A DNA stretch of 37,009 bases from Bacillus sp. (in: firmicutes) (GTDB lineage Bacteria; Bacillota; Bacilli; Bacillales; Salisediminibacteriaceae), in contig JAJOJL010000138.1 of assembly GCA_021208645.1 (NCBI GenBank), positions 1 to 37,009 of the forward strand, given 5' to 3'. Within the stretch, counting starts at the first letter, position 1. Each line of letters begins with the position of its first letter. Shown in pieces: positions 1 to 8,858 of the stretch. Made by a program: the position numbers and the translations under genes. Under the pieces are notes generated by a model. That model saw only the letters and a program-made list of their open reading frames with translations. It was not told the DNA's origin and searched no databases.

Positions 1-218
1 GTTACGTCAAACCGTTCCACAGCCTTTTCATACTCTCCATCTGCCAACTCTTGAATATAGTCTTCTGCATGCCGTTTCAATACGTCAATATCAAATCCTG
101 TTTCGGTCTCCGTTCCATTTCCATCACCCTCAACACCTTGATCGTCACCATTACCTTCGCTGCAACCAGCAATCACCATTAAAAAGCATATTGTTAGGAT
201 AAAAAACTTTTTCTTCAT
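1..218 (-). CDS. lipoprotein with start of a DUF3887-like domain (partial, 3' end outside window)
   Basis: The gene runs off the left edge, and only about 72 N-terminal residues are visible. It starts with MKKKFFILTICFLMVIAGCS, a lipoprotein signal with lipobox VIAGC, so the mature protein should be anchored to the outer face of the membrane. A Gly/Asp/Glu-rich linker follows, then a stretch (about residues 44-72) with the pattern ILxxHAxxYIxxLxxGxYExAVxxF. This resembles the N-terminal DUF3887-like domain of the upstream gene. A strong RBS (GAGGAGAGAGAAGG) precedes the ATG. The gap to the upstream stop is only 22 bases, so the two are probably cotranscribed. The rest may be another alpha/beta hydrolase, but that cannot be seen. 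Confidence 0.75.
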   Translation of the reverse strand, partial: MKKKFFILTICFLMVIAGCSEGNGDDQGVEGDGNGTETETGFDIDVLKRHAEDYIQELADGEYEKAVERFDV

Positions 219-240
219 TGTCCTTCTCTCTCCTCATCAA

Positions 241-1596
241 TCAATTTTTATATTGATCCATAATCCATTGCGCCACATCGGCAATAACTTCTTCAGATAC
301 TATGCCTGGAGTTTCGTAATCTACTAAGGAACCAATATCCCCCCCAACAGAATCAACAAAGAAGTGATTCAAGCCTGAATAGCTAATAAACGAAGCATTT
401 TCACCTAGGAGTTCTTTCCACATCAAAAAATCACGCTCAAAACTCACTTGAAAATCATCCTCTCCTTGTAAAACAAGAATTGGTTTTTCCATCTCCTTCA
501 CAAGCCCTTTCATGTCTACTAACTCCATCTCTTTGAAATAGTAAGCTGGCAACGTAAACAACGTTTCTCCTATTGCTTCCTCTTTACTCAACTCCTGTAA
601 ATGTAACGCTTTGTTTCGTTCCTTTTCAAGCATACTTCTCAATTCTTCTTTCTCAGTTGATGATATTTCTTCTGTATTCAGAATCTGCAGATTTTGGTCA
701 TAAATAATTTCCCATAATGACCTAGGAGATCCGGCCATAATAACTAATCCAGCAAAATCGCCTCCAGTTGCATCAATACGAGGTGCAAGCATTCCCCCTA
801 AGCTATGCCCCAATAAATAAACTTGTTCAGAATCAATGCGTTTATGTTCCTTCAACAGATTCCCAGCAAGAATAGCATCTTCTATGGTCTCTTCCTGTAC
901 AGAAAACGTCCTTAATTCCGCTTCTGTCAAGGTGTTGCCATAAACATATGTTCGTTTATCATATCGGAGTACAGCTATTCCCCGCTTTGCAAGTCCCCAG
1001 GCAATATCACGAAAAGGCTTATAGCCAAAAACAGCGGAATCCTGGTCATGGGGGCCTGAGCCGTGAACGAGTACAACTGCCGGAATGGAATCTTCTTCCC
1101 TGTATTCAGGCAAAGTTAGGGTTCCATTCAGCTCATATGCTCCCCCTTTACCAATAATCACGGTCTCCTCCACAATCCCCTCGGGGAAGGGATGATTTGC
1201 CGCACCTTGATCGAAATGTAGACTGATTATTTCCTTATGGTTGTTATAGATCATCCTCACTTGAATACTCAAATATGTATAAACAACCTCTTGTTCATAA
1301 ACATGGTATTCTCCCCGCTCAAAGGTCCTTGCGGCATACATTTCTTCATATTCTCCTGCATCTGCCACCCTCTCCCTCCACTCCAGACGGAATTCAGTTG
1401 CAGGTAAGGACGCCTTTAATTCTTCTGAAAAGAATTGTTCGTGAATTTCCTCATATTTTTCTGTCACCAGTAGTTCGACTACTTCCTCTCCTATCATTTC
1501 TATTGAGTTTTCTCCCTCTTCACTACTACAACTAATAAAAACTAGTATAATCCCTATTAGACTGATACAAAGTATAGATTTCCTGCCTTGTAGCAT
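241..1596 (-). CDS. lipoprotein alpha/beta hydrolase with N-terminal DUF3887-like domain
   Basis: Predicted surface-anchored serine hydrolase of 451 residues. The chosen ATG has AGGGAGGTG eight bases upstream, better than the ATG nine codons earlier. The signal peptide ends in a lipobox (VFISC). Residues about 40-130 look like DUF3887, a domain commonly fused to hydrolases. The hydrolase fold follows, with oxyanion segment LVHGSGPHDQD, nucleophile elbow GHSLGG, acid region VLQGEDDFQV and catalytic histidine in GLNHFF. The substrate cannot be predicted; relatives are annotated as dienelactone-hydrolase-like or acyl esterases. The next gene downstream begins with the same type of lipoprotein signal and a similar domain, suggesting a tandem duplication in one operon. 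Confidence 0.85.
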   Translation of the reverse strand: MLQGRKSILCISLIGIILVFISCSSEEGENSIEMIGEEVVELLVTEKYEEIHEQFFSEELKASLPATEFRLEWRERVADAGEYEEMYAARTFERGEYHVYEQEVVYTYLSIQVRMIYNNHKEIISLHFDQGAANHPFPEGIVEETVIIGKGGAYELNGTLTLPEYREEDSIPAVVLVHGSGPHDQDSAVFGYKPFRDIAWGLAKRGIAVLRYDKRTYVYGNTLTEAELRTFSVQEETIEDAILAGNLLKEHKRIDSEQVYLLGHSLGGMLAPRIDATGGDFAGLVIMAGSPRSLWEIIYDQNLQILNTEEISSTEKEELRSMLEKERNKALHLQELSKEEAIGETLFTLPAYYFKEMELVDMKGLVKEMEKPILVLQGEDDFQVSFERDFLMWKELLGENASFISYSGLNHFFVDSVGGDIGSLVDYETPGIVSEEVIADVAQWIMDQYKN

Positions 1597-1678
1597 AAGA
1601 TAACACCTCCCTATCTGCTCCATTACGTTTACGTATGTGGATAGGTAAATGTTTCAATTATTTAAATATATAAAACCG

Positions 1679-1708
1679 AAAAAACCACCGTCCTTTTTCT
1701 GACGGTGG
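1679..1708 (-). terminator. intrinsic terminator of the VanY-type gene
   Basis: Perfect 8-bp stem CCACCGTC / GACGGTGG with an 8-nt loop. On the minus strand it is followed by six T. It lies nine bases past the stop codon at 1717, separating this gene from the lipoprotein operon downstream. Confidence 0.85.
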
Positions 1709-1716
1709 CCAAGCTA

Positions 1717-2517
1717 TTAATACCAGTTTAAATACTCTTCCAAAGTAATACCTTGTTCAGCAATTTCTAAAGCTGCCTCTACGCCAACATATCGTAAATG
1801 CCATGGCTCATATGCAAATCCGGTAATTTCTTCTTTTCCTTCAAGATATCGAATGATAAAGCCAAATTCAGCAGCGTTTTCTGCAACCCACTTTCCTTCC
1901 TCTGTATCTCCGAAATCTTGGGTAAGCTGAAATCCTGCCGATTGACTCGTAATGTCCATTGCCAATCCCGTTTGATGCTCGCTATGTCCTGCTCTTGCAC
2001 TAAATTGGTTTGCCCGTTCCTCTCCATGTGTTTGCCAATTAAAAGCAAAAATCGATTCTTGTCGCTCGTAAGAACGATAGCCTGAAACGGCAAACAAATA
2101 AATACCTTGTTCTTCAGCAGTCTGAAACAGTTTTTCTAGCGCTTCTGCTGCTTGTTCCCTTAACAGTCGCTGGGGCAATTGCTCATCAAATGTAAAACGA
2201 ACTTCAGGTTCGGCTAAATCTTCCGGTACATATTCAGGAGGCAAGGCCCTTCTTCTATTTACCAATAACAATACGTCATCTAAATCTTCAATGATATGGA
2301 CCTTAAACTCTCGATTTATTTGATTAAAGGATGTTTCCCGTTCCATTAGTAATAACTCCCTTCCCAATAGATCAGTACTTCCTGAAATGGTCACGGTGTA
2401 TTCCGGATCTTCCTCAGTATTTTTCACCAGGTTATTGGGAAATTCTATATATACGTAGCTAGCATATGCCAAACAACTTAAAACGATAATTAGTAAGAAA
2501 ATATATAAATACCTCAT
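1717..2517 (-). CDS. VanY-type D-alanyl-D-alanine carboxypeptidase (M15B)
   Basis: Membrane-anchored zinc peptidase of 266 residues that trims the terminal D-Ala from peptidoglycan stem peptides. Residues about 3-24 form an uncleaved signal anchor, so the catalytic domain faces the cell wall. The M15B signature is complete: SGYRSYERQ (146 on), SEHQTGLAMD with zinc ligands H181 and D188, and EPWHLRY with catalytic E237 and zinc ligand H240. RBS AAAGGAAC lies upstream of the ATG. It is a stand-alone gene ending at a strong terminator. There is no vancomycin-resistance gene set nearby, so a housekeeping role in wall maturation is more likely than resistance. Confidence 0.92.
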   Translation of the reverse strand: MRYLYIFLLIIVLSCLAYASYVYIEFPNNLVKNTEEDPEYTVTISGSTDLLGRELLLMERETSFNQINREFKVHIIEDLDDVLLLVNRRRALPPEYVPEDLAEPEVRFTFDEQLPQRLLREQAAEALEKLFQTAEEQGIYLFAVSGYRSYERQESIFAFNWQTHGEERANQFSARAGHSEHQTGLAMDITSQSAGFQLTQDFGDTEEGKWVAENAAEFGFIIRYLEGKEEITGFAYEPWHLRYVGVEAALEIAEQGITLEEYLNWY

Positions 2518-2748
2518 AAAAGATGTTCCTTTCTAGTAATAAAATCAACTTATTCATTCCCTCAGTATAACATAGTTTGTTTTTAATGAATTCATCCAAT
2601 TTCTATGAAATAATACCTCTATATCACCTTCATTTTCTACCAATTTAACTTTAATAACGTTTAAATGCATGCTTATTTGAAAATAATAAACAAGCAAGTA
2701 ATTAATATGATGATAGTGATCACAGGGACACGGAAAGGAGATTGGAAA

Positions 2749-3029
2749 ATGGATAAAATGGAAATAGGCGAAGTGTTTACCATCACGGACGATTCAATGA
2801 GGAACAAGAGGTAGAAATTCTGGCTACTATGACATTAGAAAACAATAACTATGCGGCAGTAGGCTTTGTGGAGGACTTACATGATGAAAATGAAGATGAT
2901 ATTGATGTTTTCTTCCTGAAAATAGAAGAGGATGGCAGTTTCTCTGCCCTTAATAATGATGAAGAATTTGACAAAGTCTCTCAAGCATTTGACGAAATGA
3001 TGGATGAAGAGGACGATGTTGAAGAATAA
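2749..3029 (+). pseudogene. DUF1292 (YrzB-like) protein, frameshifted
   Basis: The ATG at 2749 has a good RBS (GAAAGGAG). The first frame reads MDKMEIGEVFTITDDS and then hits TAG at 2812. From about 2797 the other frame continues as EEQEVEILATMTLENNNYAA and runs to TAA at 3029 with a very acidic tail. Together they match the layout of DUF1292 proteins, whose N-terminus reads like I-VDDxGNEQEFEVL. Restoring one A in the TCAATGAGG stretch gives DDSNEEQEVEIL and a continuous protein of about 93 residues. Either the base was lost in the consensus or the gene is broken. The function of the family is unknown. A strong terminator follows directly. Confidence 0.75.
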
Positions 3030-3055
3030 TCATAACCATAATGAATGATTTTATC

Positions 3056-3107
3056 AAAAAAGCTGTGCCTTTAGTGGATTTTCCACCTAGCACAGCTTTT
3101 CTTTTTT
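3056..3107 (+). terminator. intrinsic terminator after the DUF1292 gene
   Basis: Stem AAAAGCTGTGC / GCACAGCTTTT, with an inner GTGG/CCAC pairing, followed by CTTTTTT. It is nearly symmetric and could also work on the minus strand. Confidence 0.8.
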
Positions 3108-3181
3108 GGAAGAGTGTCATATGTTTCGTAATAGCTTTGAGTTTGTATTGAAAGATGAAAAATACTCTATTTCAACTGAAA

Positions 3182-6100
3182 CTAATAATTAGAAAATAAC
3201 TCTTGCATAATATAATATGACTGTTTAAGACGTTCCACATATTTAGGATTCGTTTCCCACACTTCCCATTGGAAGACTGCCATCTTATCTCCATTTACGA
3301 TACCTGCCTCCATAGGAGGAAAGCTATCGGTTACTTCTCCTGTCTCCTTGTCCATTAACAGAACAGCAACCTGTAATCCATCAATAAATATACTACTATC
3401 TAACCCATCTTCCCAAAGATCACCCATTACTTCTTTTAAGCTAGGATCCTTAATATTCAGTAAGAGCCACGGGATTCTCAGTTCAACCATTCCCTTTGCT
3501 TCCTCTACATAGAAATCTGCCAAGGAATCATAACTATCTGAATTAGGATCTGCAATGCCGTGGCGTAATTGCCCCGTATCATAAGCAGTAAAGGGAACTA
3601 ATTCTCCTGTTGTCGGTATGATCATCTCTTTACTTAATGTCAATTTTATAGGATGAAAGAAACCATTATTTTTTTCAGAAGGGTAATCTAATTCGTCTAT
3701 CATCCCTAATACATGACCATATTGGTAATAGAAAGGATCATAATAACTATCTACAAAGACGGCGGAAGTATCATATCCGTCTAGACTAATGAGAAAATCA
3801 ATTCCCGCTCCTTCGAAGGTAACTGCCACCTCTTCATTGCCTATCTGAATTTTTTCATTCCCTTGGTCTGGAATGATGTTAAGGAGGAGGTGAGCGTTCA
3901 TGATGGAAAAGAGATTATCCGTTTCAGGAAGTCCAGTTATATCAAGACGGAAATACAAAAACCGCTCATCATAATCCATATACATAGACTGTAGATGGAT
4001 GTTTTCCTCGTCAACAGATCGCCCTTCATTTCCCCGTTCATACAAAGGTGCTACACGCCAATCGTCCTTCCTTCCCCTTAGTGGGATTTTTAACCGGTCG
4101 AAGCTAAGTAAGCCAAAGTTCTGCTCATTGGTTTGGGCATCAGACCAAAACGGACGACGGTAAGGACTATCTAAATCCATCGTATTCCATGTACGTTTAA
4201 ACCACTCATCGTGCCAAGCAAACACAAGGCCACCAAGCATCCCTTCAAAAACTATGTCCTCAAATAGTCGGGCATTAATTTCTCCCTGTTCTGATTCAGA
4301 GAGAAATCCTTGGTTCCAGCCAAAGGGATTCTCGTGAGTTAATCCCCTCGAATTTGGCACACCAAATTCAGCAATTAGTACTGGAATTTGGTGTACTTCA
4401 TGTAAATCCTTCAAATAGGCAGCGTAATTATTTCTTTCCCCACGGTGGTCCACATATTCCAAATACCGAGGCTCATAATTTAAAAAGTCAGGGTAATACG
4501 GATATACATGATAAGAGGCAAACTGACCAGTTCCCATATGATCCTTGATATATATAACGTTAGGATCGACCCCAACTAAATCTTCCTCTTCTGAAGGTTC
4601 GGACGGATGCTCTAACAAATCCGTCGTTACCCAGTTTGTAAAGCTAATGGGGCGTTTCCAACCATAGCCTGACAACTCATACTCCAATGTATAATCGAAC
4701 ATTTCTGCAAGCCATACTTCAAAGGGTTCTGCACCATCACTATAAACATGATACCCATCGTATTGTTCCAAGCCAGTATAACGTTCATTTGTTTCTAGGA
4801 CCATAGGTGGGTACCATTCAATTCCAAGAATCCAACCAATTACGTACGGAGACACATCTGCAGTATACTCGCCACTGGCGTGTCCTGGTGTAACTGGAAG
4901 TACTATATTTCCGTGAACAGCATCAATAACATTGGCAATCTCCCTTTTAAAAGGTTCCGTATTCTGTTCATCAAAGGCATCAAGGGTCTCCTCTAACCCT
5001 TCCTCCCCTATCCACATGCCATGAAACAAATAGATAGGATTATCGGGATAATGAAGGTTATACCGTTCTAACGCACGATAAAACCCTGGTGGGTGTAATG
5101 TATACACTCGAACCGTATTAGCATTCATTTCCCCAATCATTTGGAACCACCGGTAGTATTCCTCTTCCGTTATTGTCGTTTCCCCAGGAAAAGAGCCTGG
5201 TTTGGCTATCCCCATGTTGACCCCTTTAATGACAATGTCTTCCCAAATCCCTTCCCTATAGACTTGAAATTGTGATTCCCCTAATCTCATGGTGTACATA
5301 CCAGAATCGTCTTGGAATACAGCTCTTTCCACCATCAAATCTTGCTCTTTTTCAGAGGTAGTGTGAAGTATTTCCTTCATCATAGGTATATAAGTTTGCC
5401 AAAAAAAAGCAGCCGTACTCCCGTCTCGATCCATGGAAAACCAGCGGTAAACAGAGGTCAAGCCTCTCATTTGATAAAAGGAAGGTACTTCCCCAATATC
5501 CACATAATCTCCTGCAAAATAATAAGTTTGAAAGCCTAGGCGATTAGACGCAACGACTGCAGGAAAGGAAGTGGGAATGGAAAACTCCTCTAATACATTT
5601 TTCCCTTCTTCTGTTAAATCCCAATCATAATAAGCTAAAACGTCCTCTTCCATATAAGGAACGACAATATCAAACCAATAATTATAACGGGGGCTTTCTT
5701 TTAGAGAAAACAGGGATTGACCTGTTTCTGTAAAGACTGTTTTTATTCCCCCATCCCCAATGTGTAGCTTATCTTCTAAGACGACGACTGTATCATTTTC
5801 ATCCACAAGGAGAAAACCACCTTCGGAAAATTCCCACTCCTTCCCGTATTGTGTTTCATAATTTCTGATGGCCCAGACAGGGACTTCATCAGAATCTAGA
5901 GCGTGAAAATACCGACCGATCCAACCTGTCCATTGTAATGAAAGCATTTCTGTAAATTTTTCCCGTACTTCCTTAGTCGTGGGACTGGCAAAACTATTGA
6001 ATTCCGCTATAACAGTCGTATTCCAATCATACCCATAGCGTCGAATTGTCTCCACTTCTTCTATTGTCAAACCTCCGTAGATTTTTTCAGAACGTTGCCC

Positions 6101-6463
6101 TTCAATATTCTCTCCGTAAAATTCCTCATGAAAAACACCATATGTATCAGCAACATAAATGAGGTCTAGTTCTTCCAAGTCATTAGGGAGATCAATAGTT
6201 ATATATTCCTTGTTAGGCATAGGGAAAAAACCGTAATAATCTTCTTTCACGTTGTAACGGGACATTGTCCCCCTTTGGACATATTTTTGATTATTTAACA
6301 GCCATGTAAGACCTGCATGCTCCCGGTAACTTTCATCAGGGACCGTTTTATCAAGAATAGCTACATTTAGTTTTACATCCTCCCTAGCATGCCAAGCAAG
6401 AAAAGGAGATGCAATTGCCAATATGGCAAGGAAGATTATAATATAAGTAAGAACCTTCTTCAA
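3182..6463 (-). CDS. membrane-anchored glycoside hydrolase-like protein (TIM-barrel, GH2/GH5-like)
   Basis: Large 1093-residue protein with one N-terminal membrane segment (about residues 4-24) and the rest outside the cell. The start is TTG with AGGAGGGGTG upstream. Residues about 30-400 match nothing I recognise. From about 410 the sequence looks like a GH2/GH5 TIM barrel: VNMGIAKPGSFPGE, MNANTVRVYTLHPPGFYRAL, and a late IAEFGVP strand whose Glu sits where the nucleophile of these families is found. The C-terminal 270 residues are rich in predicted beta strand and could bind carbohydrate. It is the last gene after the kinase and receiver genes, all on the minus strand, and lies in a locus with a polysaccharide-type glycosyltransferase. 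A role in trimming or releasing an exopolysaccharide is inferred. Catalytic activity is not certain. Confidence 0.65.
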   Translation of the reverse strand: MKKVLTYIIIFLAILAIASPFLAWHAREDVKLNVAILDKTVPDESYREHAGLTWLLNNQKYVQRGTMSRYNVKEDYYGFFPMPNKEYITIDLPNDLEELDLIYVADTYGVFHEEFYGENIEGQRSEKIYGGLTIEEVETIRRYGYDWNTTVIAEFNSFASPTTKEVREKFTEMLSLQWTGWIGRYFHALDSDEVPVWAIRNYETQYGKEWEFSEGGFLLVDENDTVVVLEDKLHIGDGGIKTVFTETGQSLFSLKESPRYNYWFDIVVPYMEEDVLAYYDWDLTEEGKNVLEEFSIPTSFPAVVASNRLGFQTYYFAGDYVDIGEVPSFYQMRGLTSVYRWFSMDRDGSTAAFFWQTYIPMMKEILHTTSEKEQDLMVERAVFQDDSGMYTMRLGESQFQVYREGIWEDIVIKGVNMGIAKPGSFPGETTITEEEYYRWFQMIGEMNANTVRVYTLHPPGFYRALERYNLHYPDNPIYLFHGMWIGEEGLEETLDAFDEQNTEPFKREIANVIDAVHGNIVLPVTPGHASGEYTADVSPYVIGWILGIEWYPPMVLETNERYTGLEQYDGYHVYSDGAEPFEVWLAEMFDYTLEYELSGYGWKRPISFTNWVTTDLLEHPSEPSEEEDLVGVDPNVIYIKDHMGTGQFASYHVYPYYPDFLNYEPRYLEYVDHRGERNNYAAYLKDLHEVHQIPVLIAEFGVPNSRGLTHENPFGWNQGFLSESEQGEINARLFEDIVFEGMLGGLVFAWHDEWFKRTWNTMDLDSPYRRPFWSDAQTNEQNFGLLSFDRLKIPLRGRKDDWRVAPLYERGNEGRSVDEENIHLQSMYMDYDERFLYFRLDITGLPETDNLFSIMNAHLLLNIIPDQGNEKIQIGNEEVAVTFEGAGIDFLISLDGYDTSAVFVDSYYDPFYYQYGHVLGMIDELDYPSEKNNGFFHPIKLTLSKEMIIPTTGELVPFTAYDTGQLRHGIADPNSDSYDSLADFYVEEAKGMVELRIPWLLLNIKDPSLKEVMGDLWEDGLDSSIFIDGLQVAVLLMDKETGEVTDSFPPMEAGIVNGDKMAVFQWEVWETNPKYVERLKQSYYIMQELFSNY

Positions 6464-6526
6464 TCCACACCCCTCCTGGTGATTCTAATTTTTTTATCCA
6501 TTTTTTATGAGTCAAAACATACTAGT

Positions 6527-8479
6527 TTAATCTTGGGCAGGGAAAAGTATTTCTCCCTTTTTGTCATGCAATAGTGTCTGTAAAATTACCGTTGAAAGTT
6601 TATGAGGAGAATATGGTTTCAGTAAGTAATTACTTATATTCCAATGTAATCCTTTTTCCTTCTCCTCTAATGCACTAGAGATAAAAATAGGGATATGTTC
6701 TGTCTCTGGATGTGTTTTTAGTTCTTTGACAATTTCCCAACCTTTAGGTTCTCCATCTAGAATTAAGTCAACGACAATTCCAACGGGAGCAATGGTTACT
6801 ACCTTTTCTAAAAACGTCTCATCATTCAAAAAATGATAAACAGCAAATCCCACATCCTCCAGTTCATCCTTCAATAAACTACCTAAACTTGAATCATCTT
6901 CTAAGATGACTATTTTAGGCAATAATTTGGTTCCTTCCTCCGTATGTTCAGAAGTAATATCTTCTAAGATAGGAAAATACAAAGTAAACACTGTCCCTTT
7001 ACCAAGTTCTGTACGGACCGTAATATCACCGTCATGCCCTGAGACTATTTCCTTACAGATAGCTAGTCCAAGTCCCGTGCCACCTATTTTGCGCCGATCA
7101 CTGTTATCGATTCTTTGAAACTTTTGAAACAGCTTGGGAAGAGCTTCCTCAGGAATTCCTAACCCATCGTCTGCAACATGAATAATTAGCTGGTTATTCT
7201 TTTTATTAATGGATATGGTAATCATTCCACCGTCTGGTGAAAACTTGACTGCATTTCCAATAAGATTTGTAAAAAGTTGAATGAGTTTTTCCTCATCCCC
7301 TAATATATAAGGGGTGTTTACTTGATTCTTCAGAAAAAATTGATGGTTCTTGTTACTGGAGCGGAACGTTTCAATTACATCCACAATTAATTCCTCAAGC
7401 TGAACCCGTTCCTTTACATACGTCTGCACTCCTGCTTCCATTCGTTGAAGGTCAAGGAAATCATTAATCAATTTTGTTAAGCGATGTGCTTCCTTATGAA
7501 TGGTTTGAATATATTGTTTTTGGCGCTCTCGTTTCAAATCTTTCGTCAATAGTAGTTCTGTAAATCCTAGAACACTGGCAAGTGGTGTTCTCAATTCATG
7601 ACTCACAGTGCTAACAAGCTCTGATTTCAATTTATCCACTTCATATTCTGCAGTAACGTCCCGATGAACAAACAATGTCCCAATTTTTTCCTGATTACGA
7701 TAGACGCTTTCTCCATATACTTCCATACGACGCATATCTGAAGTTGAAAAGTTATACTGAAATTCAGCCTCTTTATCACCTATACTAAAGATATTTTCTT
7801 CTAAAAAATGAAATAAACGGTCCGATTTCTCTAGCTTTTCAGTAATCTCTTTTGACCAAAGGCTAAAAGGGGCATTCATCCAATTTTCCGCCATTGGGTA
7901 GAAGTTTTTTAGTTTTTCGTTATACTGAACGAGTCGTCCTTCCCTATCGACAAACTGAATACCCTCATTTACGTTGTCAATGATTTCTTGATTAATTTTC
8001 TGTGCCCTTTCTGCTTTTTCATAAAGGGCTTTCTTCTCCATGCTTTCCCTCTCTAATTCCACAACATAAGAAAATAATGCAGCATATTTTTCTAGTTGTT
8101 CTTGGTCACTCTTAGAGAAATTGGCAGGTTTCGAATCCATAGCACAAAGGGTACCAAACATATCCCCATTTTTATAGAATATAGGTACACCAAGGTAAGA
8201 ACGAATATTCAACTTCTCTGTTACTGGCATACATTTTGTTATTGGGTGCTTTAATGTATCATTGATTAACAGTGGTTCCCGACCACCAAAATAGATATTT
8301 TGTCAGTAAGTATCATTGATCGGTGCTGTTTCTTCGTCAGATAATGGGATTCCTGTATTATTGTCCATCACTTTAATGACTTCCAACTGATCCTCCGTTG
8401 TCTTTGCCACAAATAACAATTTATCTTGAATAAATTGATTAATTAGTTCTAGAAAATCCTTTGCTACTGTTTTTGGCAT
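6527..8479 (-). CDS. hybrid sensor histidine kinase GAF-PAS-HisKA-HATPase-REC, with an in-frame TGA at codon 59
   Basis: The full reading frame starts at ATG 8479 (RBS AAAGGAG, 13 bases after the receiver gene) and ends at 6527, with one in-frame TGA at 8303-8305. Reading through gives a cytosolic GAF domain (residues about 10-150, with YLGVPIFYKNGDMFGTLCAM), a PAS domain (about 165-285), a HisKA domain with phospho-His in STVSHELRTPLASVLGF (codon 294), a HATPase with N, G1 and G2 boxes (NLIGNAVKF, DDGLGIP, GGTGLGLA), and a C-terminal receiver with Asp in VVDLILDG. There are no membrane segments. The TGA replaces the cysteine of the TYC motif common in this GAF type (NDTY-TGA-QNIYFGG). Without readthrough, only the part after an internal ATG at 8230 could be made, losing half the GAF domain. 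Partners are probably the Hpt-REC-REC protein and the receiver encoded just upstream. Confidence 0.85.
8271..8287 (-). other. SECIS-like hairpin after the TGA of the kinase gene
   Basis: On the minus strand, 15 bases after the TGA, GGTGGT pairs with ACCACT (6 bp including one G-U) around the loop CGGGA. The loop begins 21 bases after the TGA and has G at its second position. This fits the published description of bacterial SECIS elements, which is recalled here rather than computed. Short hairpins are common by chance, so alone it is weak evidence. Confidence 0.3.
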
Positions 8480-8492
8480 GAATATTCTCCTT

Positions 8493-8856
8493 TCATGTTT
8501 CTGCAAAGATATCCCGGACAGCTTCCACCAGCTTTTGCGGACTAAATGGTTTTGCCATGTAATAATTAGCTCCTGCATTTTTTTAACAGATCAATATCCT
8601 CCTGTTGACTTTTTGCAGTTAACATGAGGATTTTTATGGAAGAATTATTTTTTCTTAAATGCTGAACTACCTCTAATCCTGTCATTTTCGGCATCATGTA
8701 ATCTAGTATTAAAAGATCAAAATCTTGTTTATCCAATAACTCAATGGCTTCCACACCATTTTCTGCCTCGTGAATTGCGTAACCCTCATCCTCTAATGTA
8801 TCTACTGTCAACATTCGTAACACATCTTCATCTTCCGCTAATAATATTCGTTTCAT
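8493..8856 (-). pseudogene. single-domain response regulator (CheY-like), frameshifted
   Basis: The receiver starts at 8856 with RBS GGGAGG overlapping the stop of the gene upstream. It reads LLAEDEDV (acidic pocket), LLILDYMMPKMTG (phospho-acceptor Asp) and LMLTAKS (conserved Thr). After LLKK the frame runs into TAA because of seven A (T-run at 8578-8584). With six A it would read LLKNAGANYYMAKPFSPQKL and end in TGA at 8493, giving about 121 residues with the conserved Lys-Pro restored. The intact protein would be a diffusible phosphoryl carrier with no output domain, typical of a phosphorelay intermediate. A consensus error in the homopolymer is the simplest explanation. Confidence 0.8.
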
Positions 8857-8858
8857 CT

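Noticed and set aside
8578-8584. Programmed transcriptional slippage in the receiver gene
   Set aside because: Seven A could slip, but there is no sign of a useful shorter product and a consensus error explains it equally with the other indels.
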